Assembly: GCA_003604975.1 (NCBI GenBank)
Contig: QZIR01000032.1
Location: 1 to 51,176 of the forward strand
DNA length: 51,176 bases
Reading direction: 5' to 3'
Origin: Desulforudis sp.
GTDB lineage: Bacteria; Bacillota; Desulfotomaculia; Desulfotomaculales; Desulforudaceae
The position numbers and the translations under genes were made by a program. The notes under the pieces are model-generated. The model did no database searches, had not been told where the DNA came from, and saw only the letters and a list, made by a program, of their open reading frames with translations. Below are positions 7,208 through 15,020 of this stretch, one piece after another; positions within the stretch are counted from its first letter, which is position 1, and each line of letters opens with the position of its first letter.

Positions 7208-8293
7208 TTAACTTGAGCCGGTTTTAGCTACGTGCCGGAAGTCTTCTTTGTGCTGGAGAGATGCCCCGAGGGCACGGATTCTCTCTCCGTCCCAGCCGAG
7301 CTTCTTGAGCCCGGCGGCGGTCAGGGAGAGAATCTTGAAGGGGTCAACCCCCTCATGCTCCATGGCCGCGACGGCCTTTTTTAGTGATTCCTGCGGCCAC
7401 TTCCAGTAGTTGGAAGGAGCGATCCGGAACTCCCTGGAGTCAACCGTCACGGGGCCGTGCCGTTCGACCCAGCCCCGAAGGCGGCCTTTTAAGATATCCG
7501 CGGCTGTCTCTAGGCGCAGGATTTCACGTCCCAGGGTGGCAGCTTCGTCGTAGCCGCGGACGAAATCCGGGACGTTGATCTCTTTCCCGGTACAGCTGTC
7601 CGCCCAGCCGCAGTAAAGACAGGCGGCTCCGGGCGCAGCCGGGAAGAGTTCCTTTCGGTCGCCCCCGTTCTGGAGGGCGTAGAGCCGCTCACGGATGTCG
7701 ACGGCGGTCTCATAAGCCCAATCTCTGGCAGCGGCAATCCCGTCTTCCGGGGTGTAAAGGTGCTCCCGGACCTCGCCGGTACGGAGAAACACCAACTTCC
7801 CGCGGACGGGCTTCCCGGTCTTCTCGTGGAGCCAACCGGCGTACAGCCCCAGCTGGTGTGTGTCCAGGGGATTGTACGCCTTCCGGTTCGTCTTCCAGTC
7901 GACCAGGAGAACTTCCAGACCGTCCAGCCAGAAGTCCAGGTAGCCCTGGATCTCTGGCCCGAAAGGATCTTCCGGGTCCAGGGGCATCTGGAAGCGCTCC
8001 TCGACGCTTCCACCCCAGTTCACCAGCCGGCGCACCAATGGCTGGCACGCCAGGCCGAACACTTCATCCGGGTCGATCTTCACCGGGGCCACGTCGGCCG
8101 CAACGCCGGACATGGCCCGGAAGAACGATTCGTCGTCCCGGCCGGCGGTCAAGGCCGCTTCGATGACGGCGTGGACAGCGCCGCCCAGAACCAAAGGTTC
8201 GGTGGGCGGCTCCGTGTGGCCCAAGACATACTGGTTATAAAAGGCCGCCGGACAACGGAACTTATCCAGGCGGCTGTAAGAGAAGATTTGCAT
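7208..8293 (-). CDS. RecB/Cas4-like PD-(D/E)XK nuclease with iron-sulfur cysteines
   Basis: A 361-residue protein of the PDDEXK_1 group: N-terminal YSRLDKFRCPAAF with Cys14, a His in GAVHAVIEAAL, core GYLDFWLDG...VLLVDWKTNRKAY (Asp, then D-x-K), QLGLYAGWL, and C-terminal CLYCGWADSC. One N-terminal plus three C-terminal cysteines match the 4Fe-4S staple of AddB and Cas4-type nucleases. Expected to resect DNA ends. It sits in the same run as Bet annealase and SSB, so it may supply the 5'-3' exonuclease of a Red-like recombination pathway. No cas1/cas2 is present, so a CRISPR role is unlikely. Confidence 0.85.
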   Translation of the reverse strand: MQIFSYSRLDKFRCPAAFYNQYVLGHTEPPTEPLVLGGAVHAVIEAALTAGRDDESFFRAMSGVAADVAPVKIDPDEVFGLACQPLVRRLVNWGGSVEERFQMPLDPEDPFGPEIQGYLDFWLDGLEVLLVDWKTNRKAYNPLDTHQLGLYAGWLHEKTGKPVRGKLVFLRTGEVREHLYTPEDGIAAARDWAYETAVDIRERLYALQNGGDRKELFPAAPGAACLYCGWADSCTGKEINVPDFVRGYDEAATLGREILRLETAADILKGRLRGWVERHGPVTVDSREFRIAPSNYWKWPQESLKKAVAAMEHEGVDPFKILSLTAAGLKKLGWDGERIRALGASLQHKEDFRHVAKTGSS

Positions 8294-8333
8294 TTACAAC
8301 GCTCCTTTTTACGCGGGCTGAAGATAGCGACCA

Positions 8334-10481
8334 TCAGCCCGTTATGACTTTTTTAAACACCCGGCCCAAGACAACCGGGAGGCGGTCGACTTGGTGGACG
8401 TAGACCAGGTGATTGTACATCGCCCTGGCCCTGGGAAGGTCGCACTCGTCCCCGAAGTAGATCCCGATGACCCCGACCCCAGCCCTCTCCGCTTCGCGCA
8501 CGGCGCGGGCGGTGTCCGTAAAGGCAGCCGCGCCGCGATACCGGGAGTCGTAGTCGTCGTTCGGGAGCCCGTCGGACAGCACGACCAGAACCTTTTTGGG
8601 CTCCGGGCGCGCCGCCAGCTCCCGGGCGGCCACTCTAATCGAATACCCGTCCCGGTTGGCACCGTTGACCTTCAGGCCGGCTATCCCGGCGCCGTCGCTC
8701 CGGGCCCAGTCCACGGCCCGGCGGTGCAGCGCCACTTTGTCGGGCATCGCCGAAAACCCGACGACGCAATGCGCCACCTTCAGCGCGTTGCACATTTCGT
8801 GCAGTGCGCAAGTAGCGCTGCGCGCGTGCTCTATTTTTCTTCTCCGCTCCATCGATCCTGAGCAGTCCATCAGGAGGCAGACCGCCAGGGCGGGAACGTC
8901 GCCCGGCTCCTCTGTGCGACAAAACAATTCCAAGTCCGGAAGCCGGACCTTCCACAGCGCCCCGGGATCCAGGCGGCCCTTCTTTAGGGCGCGTCTGGGA
9001 ACGGAACGCTGGTACTCCAGCGTCTTCCTGATTTCGTCCACCAGGCGGCGGATCAGGCCAGCCTGATTTCGGACCAGGTTCTGGTACGACGGATCAGGAT
9101 GCGCAACTTCGGTTACCAGGCGCACGCCATGGTGGATGTCCCGGCCCAGCTCTTTCGCGACCCGGTCGAAGTCAAAATCGGGGGCCGCTTCCCGCTCCCG
9201 AAGCTTTTCCTCGCGCTCGACGCCGCTTTCGACCCTGGCAAGCTCTTCTTCGGCGCTTTCCAGGAGGGCTTCGAGCTCCGGGTCCAAGTCGGGCTCTTCC
9301 GGCGGGTCAAAGTCGTCACCCCGGGGATGACCGCCTTGACGATCGCCACCCGGAGCATCGGAGCCGTCTTCCCCGGGTTCCCCGCCGGAATCGCCGGAGG
9401 CGCCGTCTTCCGGTTTCGGAGCGGACTCTTCCGGTTCTAGACCAGAGCCGTCGGCTTCCGGAGCGGATTCTTCCGGTTCCGGACCGGGCTCGCCGGAAGG
9501 CTCCTCTTGCTCAGGGTCCCCGGGTTTCTCGCCATCCGACCGTTCTCCGGTTTCCGGCTCCGGAGCGGATTCTTCCGGCTCTGGGCTGGAGTCACCGGCT
9601 CCCGGATCGGATCCTTCCGGTTCCGGACCAAGTCCATCGGCTTCCGGCTCTTTCGTCTTCGGATCGCTGGAAGGCTCTTTCTGTTCAGAATCCCCGGGCT
9701 TTCCCTCCGGTTCCATTTCGGAGCCTTCCGGAGCTTTTTCGGGAGGCTTGCCCGGTTCGGGCTCTCTCACCCTTCGAGGGTCCAGCGGGCCTTCCAGAGC
9801 AGGCCGGGGCGTTGACGTCCCCGGCATTGGAGGAGGCGGCGGAACGGACACCCCGGGGTAGGTTGCTTCAGCAAGCTTGTGAATTTCCTCGGCCTGCCGG
9901 AGCACCCCCCAGGTGTCTCCAAGAACCCTTGCCCGGTCGACGAAAGGCCTGCACTTTTCGATCAGGCTTTTCTCTTCCGGGCCCAGGGCGTCCGGCACAA
10001 CCCCAGCGACCGCATAGGCGCAGAGCCCTTTTAGAAATGCATCTGCGCCCTCGTCCCAGTCGGTCCGGTTCTTCGAGATATACTCATTCACGAACCGGAA
10101 CCAGAGCAGGGTCCCCGGGTAGGCGTTGGCCGTCGCGCGCTCGACGCGGGCGTCTTCCAAAATGTTTACGATGTTTTGGAAGAGCGGCCCGCGGGAGACA
10201 GCTTCCTCCCAGGCGCTTTTGTCCGTGAACAGGATGTGCCCGGCCTCGTGGGCGCACCCCGCTTTTATTGCCACCCAGCGCTCCGCTTTAGATGCGGGGA
10301 CGCCGGGGACGATGCACTCATCCTGGTCCAAGTCGCGGACCGTGATGGCCGTCAGGTCGGTATGAAATCCGGACCCGAAGTGGACCAGGATGCTGTTCGC
10401 ATCCGTGAGTGCACGCGCCAAGGTTTGAAGGCGCGTGCGCTTTCTTTCCGTGCGCTTTCTTTCTTTGAGGATTGCGGACAT
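8334..10481 (-). CDS. VWA-domain protein with metallopeptidase-like N-terminus (CobT-like)
   Basis: A 715-residue protein. The N-terminal ~200 residues contain HEAGH (78-82) and ILEDARVER, a pattern seen in CobT-like and related VWA proteins and reminiscent of zinc peptidases. Residues ~215-410 are a very acidic, Pro/Glu-rich repeat linker (PEPEESAPEPE-like units), probably disordered. The C-terminal domain is a von Willebrand A fold with MIDAS MDCSGSM. Its start overlaps the stop of the MoxR-type ATPase gene in TAATG. Such AAA+/VWA pairs act as metal-dependent remodelling or chelatase-like machines. A cobalt chelatase role is unlikely here, as no cobalamin genes are present. Confidence 0.82.
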   Translation of the reverse strand: MSAILKERKRTERKRTRLQTLARALTDANSILVHFGSGFHTDLTAITVRDLDQDECIVPGVPASKAERWVAIKAGCAHEAGHILFTDKSAWEEAVSRGPLFQNIVNILEDARVERATANAYPGTLLWFRFVNEYISKNRTDWDEGADAFLKGLCAYAVAGVVPDALGPEEKSLIEKCRPFVDRARVLGDTWGVLRQAEEIHKLAEATYPGVSVPPPPPMPGTSTPRPALEGPLDPRRVREPEPGKPPEKAPEGSEMEPEGKPGDSEQKEPSSDPKTKEPEADGLGPEPEGSDPGAGDSSPEPEESAPEPETGERSDGEKPGDPEQEEPSGEPGPEPEESAPEADGSGLEPEESAPKPEDGASGDSGGEPGEDGSDAPGGDRQGGHPRGDDFDPPEEPDLDPELEALLESAEEELARVESGVEREEKLREREAAPDFDFDRVAKELGRDIHHGVRLVTEVAHPDPSYQNLVRNQAGLIRRLVDEIRKTLEYQRSVPRRALKKGRLDPGALWKVRLPDLELFCRTEEPGDVPALAVCLLMDCSGSMERRRKIEHARSATCALHEMCNALKVAHCVVGFSAMPDKVALHRRAVDWARSDGAGIAGLKVNGANRDGYSIRVAARELAARPEPKKVLVVLSDGLPNDDYDSRYRGAAAFTDTARAVREAERAGVGVIGIYFGDECDLPRARAMYNHLVYVHQVDRLPVVLGRVFKKVITG

Positions 10482-11908
10482 TACGACACCCCCTTCACGC
10501 AGGCGTCTATGACGTCCCCGATCTGGTCGGCCTCGTACCGGTCGCCCAATCCTTCGGTGAGCACGGACTGGGCCGCGGACTTTAAGGGGCCGACTCCGTC
10601 ATGGTACTCCCGGACGGCCCGGATGAGAGCGCGAACGGAGAGCACCCTTTCGGAAAGGTCCCCGTTCTCCACCCGGGCGGCCAACTTATGAAAGAGGCCG
10701 GCCAGCTGCTGCGCCGTGTCGGCGGAGCAGCCCGTATCCCTGACCAGGAGGTCCGCAAGGGATCCATCCGGAAGATGGGGCACCTGGACGGACCGGAAGC
10801 GGTCTTGGAACGCCTCATTCAGCTCTTTGGTTCCGGCGTAGCCGTAGTTCATGCAGGCTACCAGCCGGAACGACTCCGGGGCCTTCACCGTACCTAGCCC
10901 CGGGACGGAAAGCGTCTTCTGCCAATCCAGGAGGCCGTGAAGGAGCGAGGTCACTTCGGGGACAACCATATTTATTTCGTCCACGACGATCATTTCCCCG
11001 GCCTGGACGGCCTGGAGCAGGAGCCCGGGCTCGAAGGCCACGCGAAGCTGCGCCCCGCGGAGCCTTTGAAGCACGTCCCCGATCTCCACACCGGCCTGCT
11101 TGGCCGCGGCCCGGAGTTTCGCTTCGGTCACCAGGTCCAGACCCTGCTCGGAAGGGACGAGCGTCTTGGAGCCGAGCAGATACTCGGCGTTGACGTCGAC
11201 CCCGCCGAAGAGCTTGCTCAACGGCAGGTGCAGAACGGCCGCCAGGGTCTCGGCCAGGGTGGACTTGCCCGACCCCTTGGGGCCGATGAGAAGCGGCGCC
11301 TCCCACTGAACCCCGTTTTCCCCGTAGACCAGGGACGCCACGGCGGCGACCAGCTCTCTACCGCTCGCCACGTAGCGCGGGCGCGGAACCCGGGCGGCCT
11401 GCTCCGGGGCGAGCCGGGCCTTTTGAACTTCCCGGAACCGGAGCACCTTCTCCAGGACCCTGGGCGGCAGTTTGTACTCTGCCAGCCAGGCGTCATCCGG
11501 AGGGAGTTCCGCCGGAGGGAGTTCCGGCGGAGTTTCTTTAGGTTCCGGCTCCGGCCCGCCCAGGGCGACAAGCTGAAAGTCACCCGGGCGGCCGAGTTGC
11601 TTATTGGTTATGTCCCGCAGGCCCGAAAGCGTGTCAGGGAAAAAGTCCGGAACGACGTCGACATCCCAGGGGAAACCCCATCCGGCGGCTTCGACCGCGG
11701 CGGCGAGGTGCCAACACGGCCTGTTGCTCTGCACGGCTTTACAGACGTGCCAGATGCGGAACTGGTCCAGGTCCGCAATAACGAGGTCCCGATGGCCCCC
11801 GGTCTTCGAGGTGTACTCGACGACCAGGTGGGAGCGGTTTCTGGCGATGCCCGACACCAGGGGCTTGTTCTCGTGGAACTTGCCCTGGTTCTTGGGCCAA
11901 ACTTTCAT
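10481..11908 (-). CDS. MoxR-family AAA+ ATPase with N-terminal SWIM-like zinc domain
   Basis: A 475-residue protein. The N-terminus (~1-80) resembles a degenerate SWIM zinc finger (IWHVCKAVQSNRPCWH: His54, Cys56, Cys65, His67), a fold that binds DNA or protein. The ATPase follows: Walker A GPKGSGKS (208-215), Walker B MIVVDEIN, and a MoxR/CbbQ-like arrangement. RBS AGGAGG before ATG. It forms a one-base-overlap pair with the VWA gene downstream, the classic MoxR/VWA partnership. The SWIM fusion is unusual for a MoxR protein. Target unknown; placement in the recombination/replication operon suggests remodelling of a nucleoprotein complex. Confidence 0.82.
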   Translation of the reverse strand: MKVWPKNQGKFHENKPLVSGIARNRSHLVVEYTSKTGGHRDLVIADLDQFRIWHVCKAVQSNRPCWHLAAAVEAAGWGFPWDVDVVPDFFPDTLSGLRDITNKQLGRPGDFQLVALGGPEPEPKETPPELPPAELPPDDAWLAEYKLPPRVLEKVLRFREVQKARLAPEQAARVPRPRYVASGRELVAAVASLVYGENGVQWEAPLLIGPKGSGKSTLAETLAAVLHLPLSKLFGGVDVNAEYLLGSKTLVPSEQGLDLVTEAKLRAAAKQAGVEIGDVLQRLRGAQLRVAFEPGLLLQAVQAGEMIVVDEINMVVPEVTSLLHGLLDWQKTLSVPGLGTVKAPESFRLVACMNYGYAGTKELNEAFQDRFRSVQVPHLPDGSLADLLVRDTGCSADTAQQLAGLFHKLAARVENGDLSERVLSVRALIRAVREYHDGVGPLKSAAQSVLTEGLGDRYEADQIGDVIDACVKGVS

Positions 11909-11929
11909 GATTTTGATCCCTCCTGAAAG

Positions 11930-11973
11930 AAAAAGGGGACAGGCTCCCGCTTTAAGGGAACCTGCCCCTTTTT
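11930..11973 (-). terminator. Strong intrinsic terminator between bet and the MoxR gene
   Basis: A long hairpin (AAAAAGGGGCAGG...CCTGTCCCCTTTTT) with A and T tracts on both sides, so it can act in either direction. On the minus strand it would separate bet from the MoxR/VWA pair unless it is read through. Confidence 0.8.
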
Positions 11974-11989
11974 AAGGTTTTTGGAACTG

Positions 11990-13192
11990 TTAGGCCGCCC
12001 GGTCGACGTAGAGAACGGTCTTGCCGTTCTCCTCCACCATCCGGGCGGGGATTTCGACCTCCTGGCCATCCTGGAAACCGGCCACGGTCTCCAGGCCGCC
12101 GTCCACGCCGGCGACCACCACCTGGCGGCCGTCATTCGTCCGGGCGTAGACCCAGACGATTTCTCTCAGAGTGCCGCCGAAGTCCTTCTTGCCCCTCTTA
12201 GGGGCGGACTTGACGGTCACCTTCGCCGTCAGCTCCTGGGCGGTTTGGGCGGCAGGTTCGGGTTTGGTTTCGGAGATGATTTCAAACTCCTCCACCTTAA
12301 CCCGGGTCCCGGATTTGGTTTTGGCCCGGAGACCATTTATCCGGAGAACTTGACCCTCCTGGAGGGTCTCTACCGGGCCGACCAGGGTCAGGCCCGTATC
12401 GGTTAGCACGTCGAAGGCCTGAACTTCCCAGCCCCGGGACTTTTTCTCCGGGGCGGCCGCAATGATCACCTGCCCTTCGTAGGGCTCGGGAGGCTCGGGT
12501 TCCTTTGCGGTCTTCTCCGAGGGTTCCGGCACGGTGTCCGCTCCGGAACTCGCCGGGCCGGGGGATTCCTGGGCAGGAGCTTCTTGAACGGGTGCCGGTT
12601 CCGACGCGACCACAGGCTCCGCGACATCCACAGGCTGGCGAACATGCAGCACGGACTCTGCATCTGCCTGCTGCATCTCGTCGTCTGTATAGATGCCGCT
12701 CAATTCCGCCGGAAACGCTTTCCGGAGGGCCAGAGCCTCGGCGCACTTTGAGAGCTGGTTTCGGGGCATTTTTTGCCACATGCGTAACGGTTGCTCCTTG
12801 GAGTTGGTCTGGACGTACTCATTCCAGTACGCCACAGCCGACACTTCGAACCAGCGGTCGCCTACCCGCTTCATGACGTAGGCGACGGCCGAGAAGATCT
12901 TGTCGCCTCGCTCGGCGATTTCCGGGGCTCTCCCGGGCGCGTACAAGCCGGTCCGGTCCGCCACGGCCCGGAAGCCATCGATTCCGGTCTGGATGGACCA
13001 GGATGACTCCCACTGGGCTGTCTCTTTGTTCCACCGCTTGCGCTCAAGCAGGTGGATCTGGTTGGTGAGCGGGTCCAAGCCCGCTCTCTTGGCCTGGTAG
13101 ACGAACAACCGAAGCTGTTCCTCTGGGGCCGCAGGATACAGTTTTTTGAGCAGGTCCACCTGCTCTGAAGCTAGGCCGAACCATTTTTCCAT
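11990..13192 (-). CDS. bet: Bet/RecT-family single-strand annealing protein with C-terminal extension
   Basis: A 400-residue protein whose first ~190 residues match phage recombination protein Bet: FVYQAKRAGLDPLTNQIHLL, SWSIQTGIDGFRAVADRTGLY, and the late block LSKCAEALALRKAFPAELSGIY. It anneals complementary strands on SSB-coated DNA. After a Pro/Glu/Ala-rich linker (~200-260) there is a beta-rich extension of ~140 residues (residues ~262-400) of unknown role, not typical of lambda Red beta. ATG start with AGGAGGGG. ssb lies directly upstream and a RecB-like nuclease further downstream, giving a self-contained recombination kit. Confidence 0.88.
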   Translation of the reverse strand: MEKWFGLASEQVDLLKKLYPAAPEEQLRLFVYQAKRAGLDPLTNQIHLLERKRWNKETAQWESSWSIQTGIDGFRAVADRTGLYAPGRAPEIAERGDKIFSAVAYVMKRVGDRWFEVSAVAYWNEYVQTNSKEQPLRMWQKMPRNQLSKCAEALALRKAFPAELSGIYTDDEMQQADAESVLHVRQPVDVAEPVVASEPAPVQEAPAQESPGPASSGADTVPEPSEKTAKEPEPPEPYEGQVIIAAAPEKKSRGWEVQAFDVLTDTGLTLVGPVETLQEGQVLRINGLRAKTKSGTRVKVEEFEIISETKPEPAAQTAQELTAKVTVKSAPKRGKKDFGGTLREIVWVYARTNDGRQVVVAGVDGGLETVAGFQDGQEVEIPARMVEENGKTVLYVDRAA

Positions 13193-13235
13193 AATACCCC
13201 TCCTGTTCCCGGCGCTTGCCGGGGATTTTTGAAAA

Positions 13236-13265
13236 TTAAGGGGAGCGGAAAACCGCTCCCCTTAA
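13236..13265 (-). terminator. Terminator after ssb
   Basis: Minus strand AAGGGGAGCGG-TTTT-CCGCTCCCCTT followed by AATTTTC. An 11-bp stem with a U-rich tail. It lies between ssb and bet, so read-through or a separate promoter is needed for bet. Confidence 0.75.
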
Positions 13266-13268
13266 AAC

Positions 13269-13282
13269 GGGTATGCGCATAC
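13269..13282. repeat. GTATGCGCATAC palindrome, copy 1
   Basis: The 12-bp palindrome GTATGCGCATAC (13271-13282) overlaps the ssb stop codon. Two other copies, with longer arms, lie at 15704-15715 and 20391-20402. About 0.003 copies of a given 12-mer would be expected by chance in 51 kb on one strand. Confidence 0.7.
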
Positions 13283-13689
13283 TAGAACGGAATCGGCTCA
13301 TCGTCCCCGCCAACCCAAGGGTCTTCCGGCAGGGGCGGCGGCTCAACCCCGCCCGGAGCGTCGTTCTTTTTGCCATCGGGCATGAAGACGACGCGCTGGG
13401 CGACGATCTCAGCGGCCTTGCGCCGCACTCCCTGGCTGTCGTCGTAGGACCGGATTTGCAGCCGGCCCTGGACGGTGACCAGACGGCCCTTAGCCAAGTA
13501 CTTGGCGACGCTTTCCGCCTGGTCGCGCCAAACGACCACATCAACAAAGTCGGTCTGCTTCTTGCCGCTGGTGTCCGCGAACCCGCGGTCCACCGCGATG
13601 GTGAAACGGGTGACCGGAGTGCCCTGCGCCGTGTAGTTCATTTCCGGGTCACGCACAAGACGGCCGATGAGAATGCACGAATTAAGCAT
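13282..13689 (-). CDS. ssb: Single-stranded DNA-binding protein
   Basis: A 135-residue OB-fold SSB beginning MLNSCILIGRLVRDPEMNYT, with the conserved GTPVTRFTIAVDR, FVDVVVW and GRLVTVQGRLQIRSY blocks and the acidic C-terminal tip DDEPIPF that recruits partner proteins. The start is set by AAGGAGG nine bases before this ATG; a longer frame upstream lacks a ribosome site. It coats single strands during element replication and supports the Bet annealase encoded next. A GC-rich hairpin precedes the SD. Confidence 0.95.
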   Translation of the reverse strand: MLNSCILIGRLVRDPEMNYTAQGTPVTRFTIAVDRGFADTSGKKQTDFVDVVVWRDQAESVAKYLAKGRLVTVQGRLQIRSYDDSQGVRRKAAEIVAQRVVFMPDGKKNDAPGGVEPPPLPEDPWVGGDDEPIPF

Positions 13690-13760
13690 TTCTAGACTAC
13701 CTCCTTGACTTTTTGGATTGGTTTCCGCCGCCGGGGCGGCGGCAGAATTGTGATGCTCAG

Positions 13761-14288
13761 TTAACAAACCGCCCGACGAAGCATCAGGCGGCAGTTGGCA
13801 GCCGACAGCCTCTCCAGCAGGGAGAGATTCAGTTTCCGGAGGACACGCAGCTGGCTCTGCAATCGCTCCACTTCCATCTGCAGGAAGTAGGGATCAACAG
13901 AGCTCACTTCCTCCGGGGGTGGCTCGGGCGCGGTTTTACGGTACTCCCAGGCGGCGCGGTAGACGTCCCTGGATGTCCAACTTTCTCTGTCCGCCCGGCG
14001 AACTAAAGCCACCGGATCCAGAGTTCTCATAAGGACCCGGTGAGCTTCAAAAGACAGTTTCGGGCTCCGGGCCCCCGGGGGGTAAACCCGGGCCGTCTCC
14101 ACTAACTCCCGTACCCTTCCGGCCGTGGAACCGACGACGGCGGCGACTAACCTGCAGTCTAGCCCATCATCGCACACCTGGAGGCAGACGTCAGCCCGCG
14201 CCCAGACCTTCTCGCTTCCCTCCAGGGAAGCGGCGGCATCCCAGGCGGCCTGAACGCGCAGCAAGGCGTTCAGGGTTCTAGAATCCAC
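13761..14288 (-). CDS. Hypothetical protein, possible helix-turn-helix
   Basis: A 175-residue protein starting at GTG (MDSRTLNALLRVQAAWDAAA) with GAGGAGG seven bases upstream. A segment LVAAVVGSTAGRVRELVETARVYP resembles a helix-turn-helix. The C-terminus is a coiled-coil-like leucine/arginine helix (MEVERLQSQLRVLRKLNLSL). It could be a small DNA-binding regulator of the ssb-bet operon, but no family is recognised. Confidence 0.65.
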   Translation of the reverse strand: MDSRTLNALLRVQAAWDAAASLEGSEKVWARADVCLQVCDDGLDCRLVAAVVGSTAGRVRELVETARVYPPGARSPKLSFEAHRVLMRTLDPVALVRRADRESWTSRDVYRAAWEYRKTAPEPPPEEVSSVDPYFLQMEVERLQSQLRVLRKLNLSLLERLSAANCRLMLRRAVC

Positions 14289-14415
14289 GCAATCACCTCC
14301 TCAAGCGGCACTGGGGCCCCTGCTTTTAGGCATGGGAAGGAAAGTGCCGCAGATTTTTGTACCCCCTTGCAGGGGTGGGGAGCAGAAACTTGCTCCGCTG
14401 GAAATGGAGAGCCGC

Positions 14416-14637
14416 CTACGCGATCCTGTAGACCACGCAAAGCGGCTCGTCTTTCCGGAAGCGCCGCACGGTGGTGGCAATTCCAGTCTTTTGGAGTTCC
14501 CGGGCGCGTTTGTGCGCCCATTCGTCCCCCGGCGACACGGTGTCGCGGCGGGGAGACTTTGTGTTTCCCTGCGCCGCCCGGAGCGTGGCCGGGACGGCCA
14601 GAAGCTGCCGGATCTGCATCTGCTGCCGGATCTGCAT
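14416..14637 (-). CDS. Small hypothetical protein behind leader B
   Basis: A 73-residue basic protein, MQIRQQMQIRQLLAVPATLR..., with an internal repeat MQIRQ(Q/L). The C-terminal part (ELQKTGIATTVRRFRKDEPL) looks like a small alpha/beta fold. ATG start with AAAGGAGGG and good spacing. It is the first gene of the ssb-bet run and is preceded by the 320-nt leader B. It does not resemble the small gene behind leader A, although the leaders match. No family recognised. Confidence 0.65.
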   Translation of the reverse strand: MQIRQQMQIRQLLAVPATLRAAQGNTKSPRRDTVSPGDEWAHKRARELQKTGIATTVRRFRKDEPLCVVYRIA

Positions 14638-14657
14638 CTTTCGATCCCTCCTTTAAA

Positions 14658-14960
14658 CCGGGGCCTGGACGGCCACCGGATAATAGTGACCGCCCACCCA
14701 GGCGGAGGATAAGTATTGGACATTTTTTTGGAGACAAACACAAAAAGCCCACACTGACGGCTTTGTTCCGTCAAACGAGGGCTTTTGGGCATATCCTCAC
14801 CCGACCCGAAGGTCAGGTGCTACTTGATTTTAGTCTGGTGAACAGCCAGGGCTTGGCCCCAGCATCTTGCGTCCGATCCCTCCGGGACCGGCAGAATAAC
14901 TAGCCTTTTACGTCCGATCCCTCCGGGACCGGCAAAGCGACTGAAAAACCTTTGGGTTTT
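14658..14960 (-). promoter_or_regulatory. Leader B: second copy of the tandem-hairpin leader
   Basis: Minus strand, in order: CAGTCGCTTTGCC; two CCGGTCCC-GGA-GGGATCGG hairpins (14932-14914 and 14891-14873), each followed by ACGYAA; about 80 bases; a strong intrinsic terminator (14788-14740); then the conserved block 14708-14658, which matches leader A 4165-4115 almost base for base, with hairpins CCGCC/GGCGG and CCGG-GGCC and the linker TCACTATTAT; then AAAGGAGGG. G-U pairs replace G-C pairs in the tandem stems relative to leader A, so pairing is kept. Likely a cis-acting RNA controlling entry into the ssb-bet operon. Confidence 0.75.
14740..14788 (-). terminator. Intrinsic terminator inside leader B
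   Basis: Minus strand CAAAAGCCC...TGACGG-AACAAAG-CCGTCA...GGGCTTTTTG followed by TGTTTGT. Two stacked stems and a U-tract make a convincing terminator. It lies upstream of the first gene of its operon, so transcription must read through it for the gene to be expressed. Confidence 0.78.
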
Positions 14961-14984
14961 TACTTACAAGCGATGCCTACCAAG

Positions 14985-15013
14985 AGAATACCGCAACGAC
15001 TGTCTCCTGTCAA
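14985..15013 (-). promoter_or_regulatory. Sigma-70-type promoter of leader B
   Basis: Minus strand: TTGACA (15013-15008), a 17-base spacer and TATTCT (14990-14985). The -35 is perfect and the spacer optimal. Transcription would start near 14978 and run into leader B. It sits just past the stop codon of the gene at 15021. Confidence 0.75.
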
Positions 15014-15020
15014 GAGAAAA

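Noticed and set aside
7208-8293. Calling the RecB-like nuclease Cas4
   Set aside because: No other cas genes or arrays; the recombination neighbours explain it better.
8334-11908. Cobalt or magnesium chelatase (CobST/BchDI) annotation for the MoxR/VWA pair
   Set aside because: No large chelatase subunit or cobalamin genes; SWIM fusion and context do not fit.
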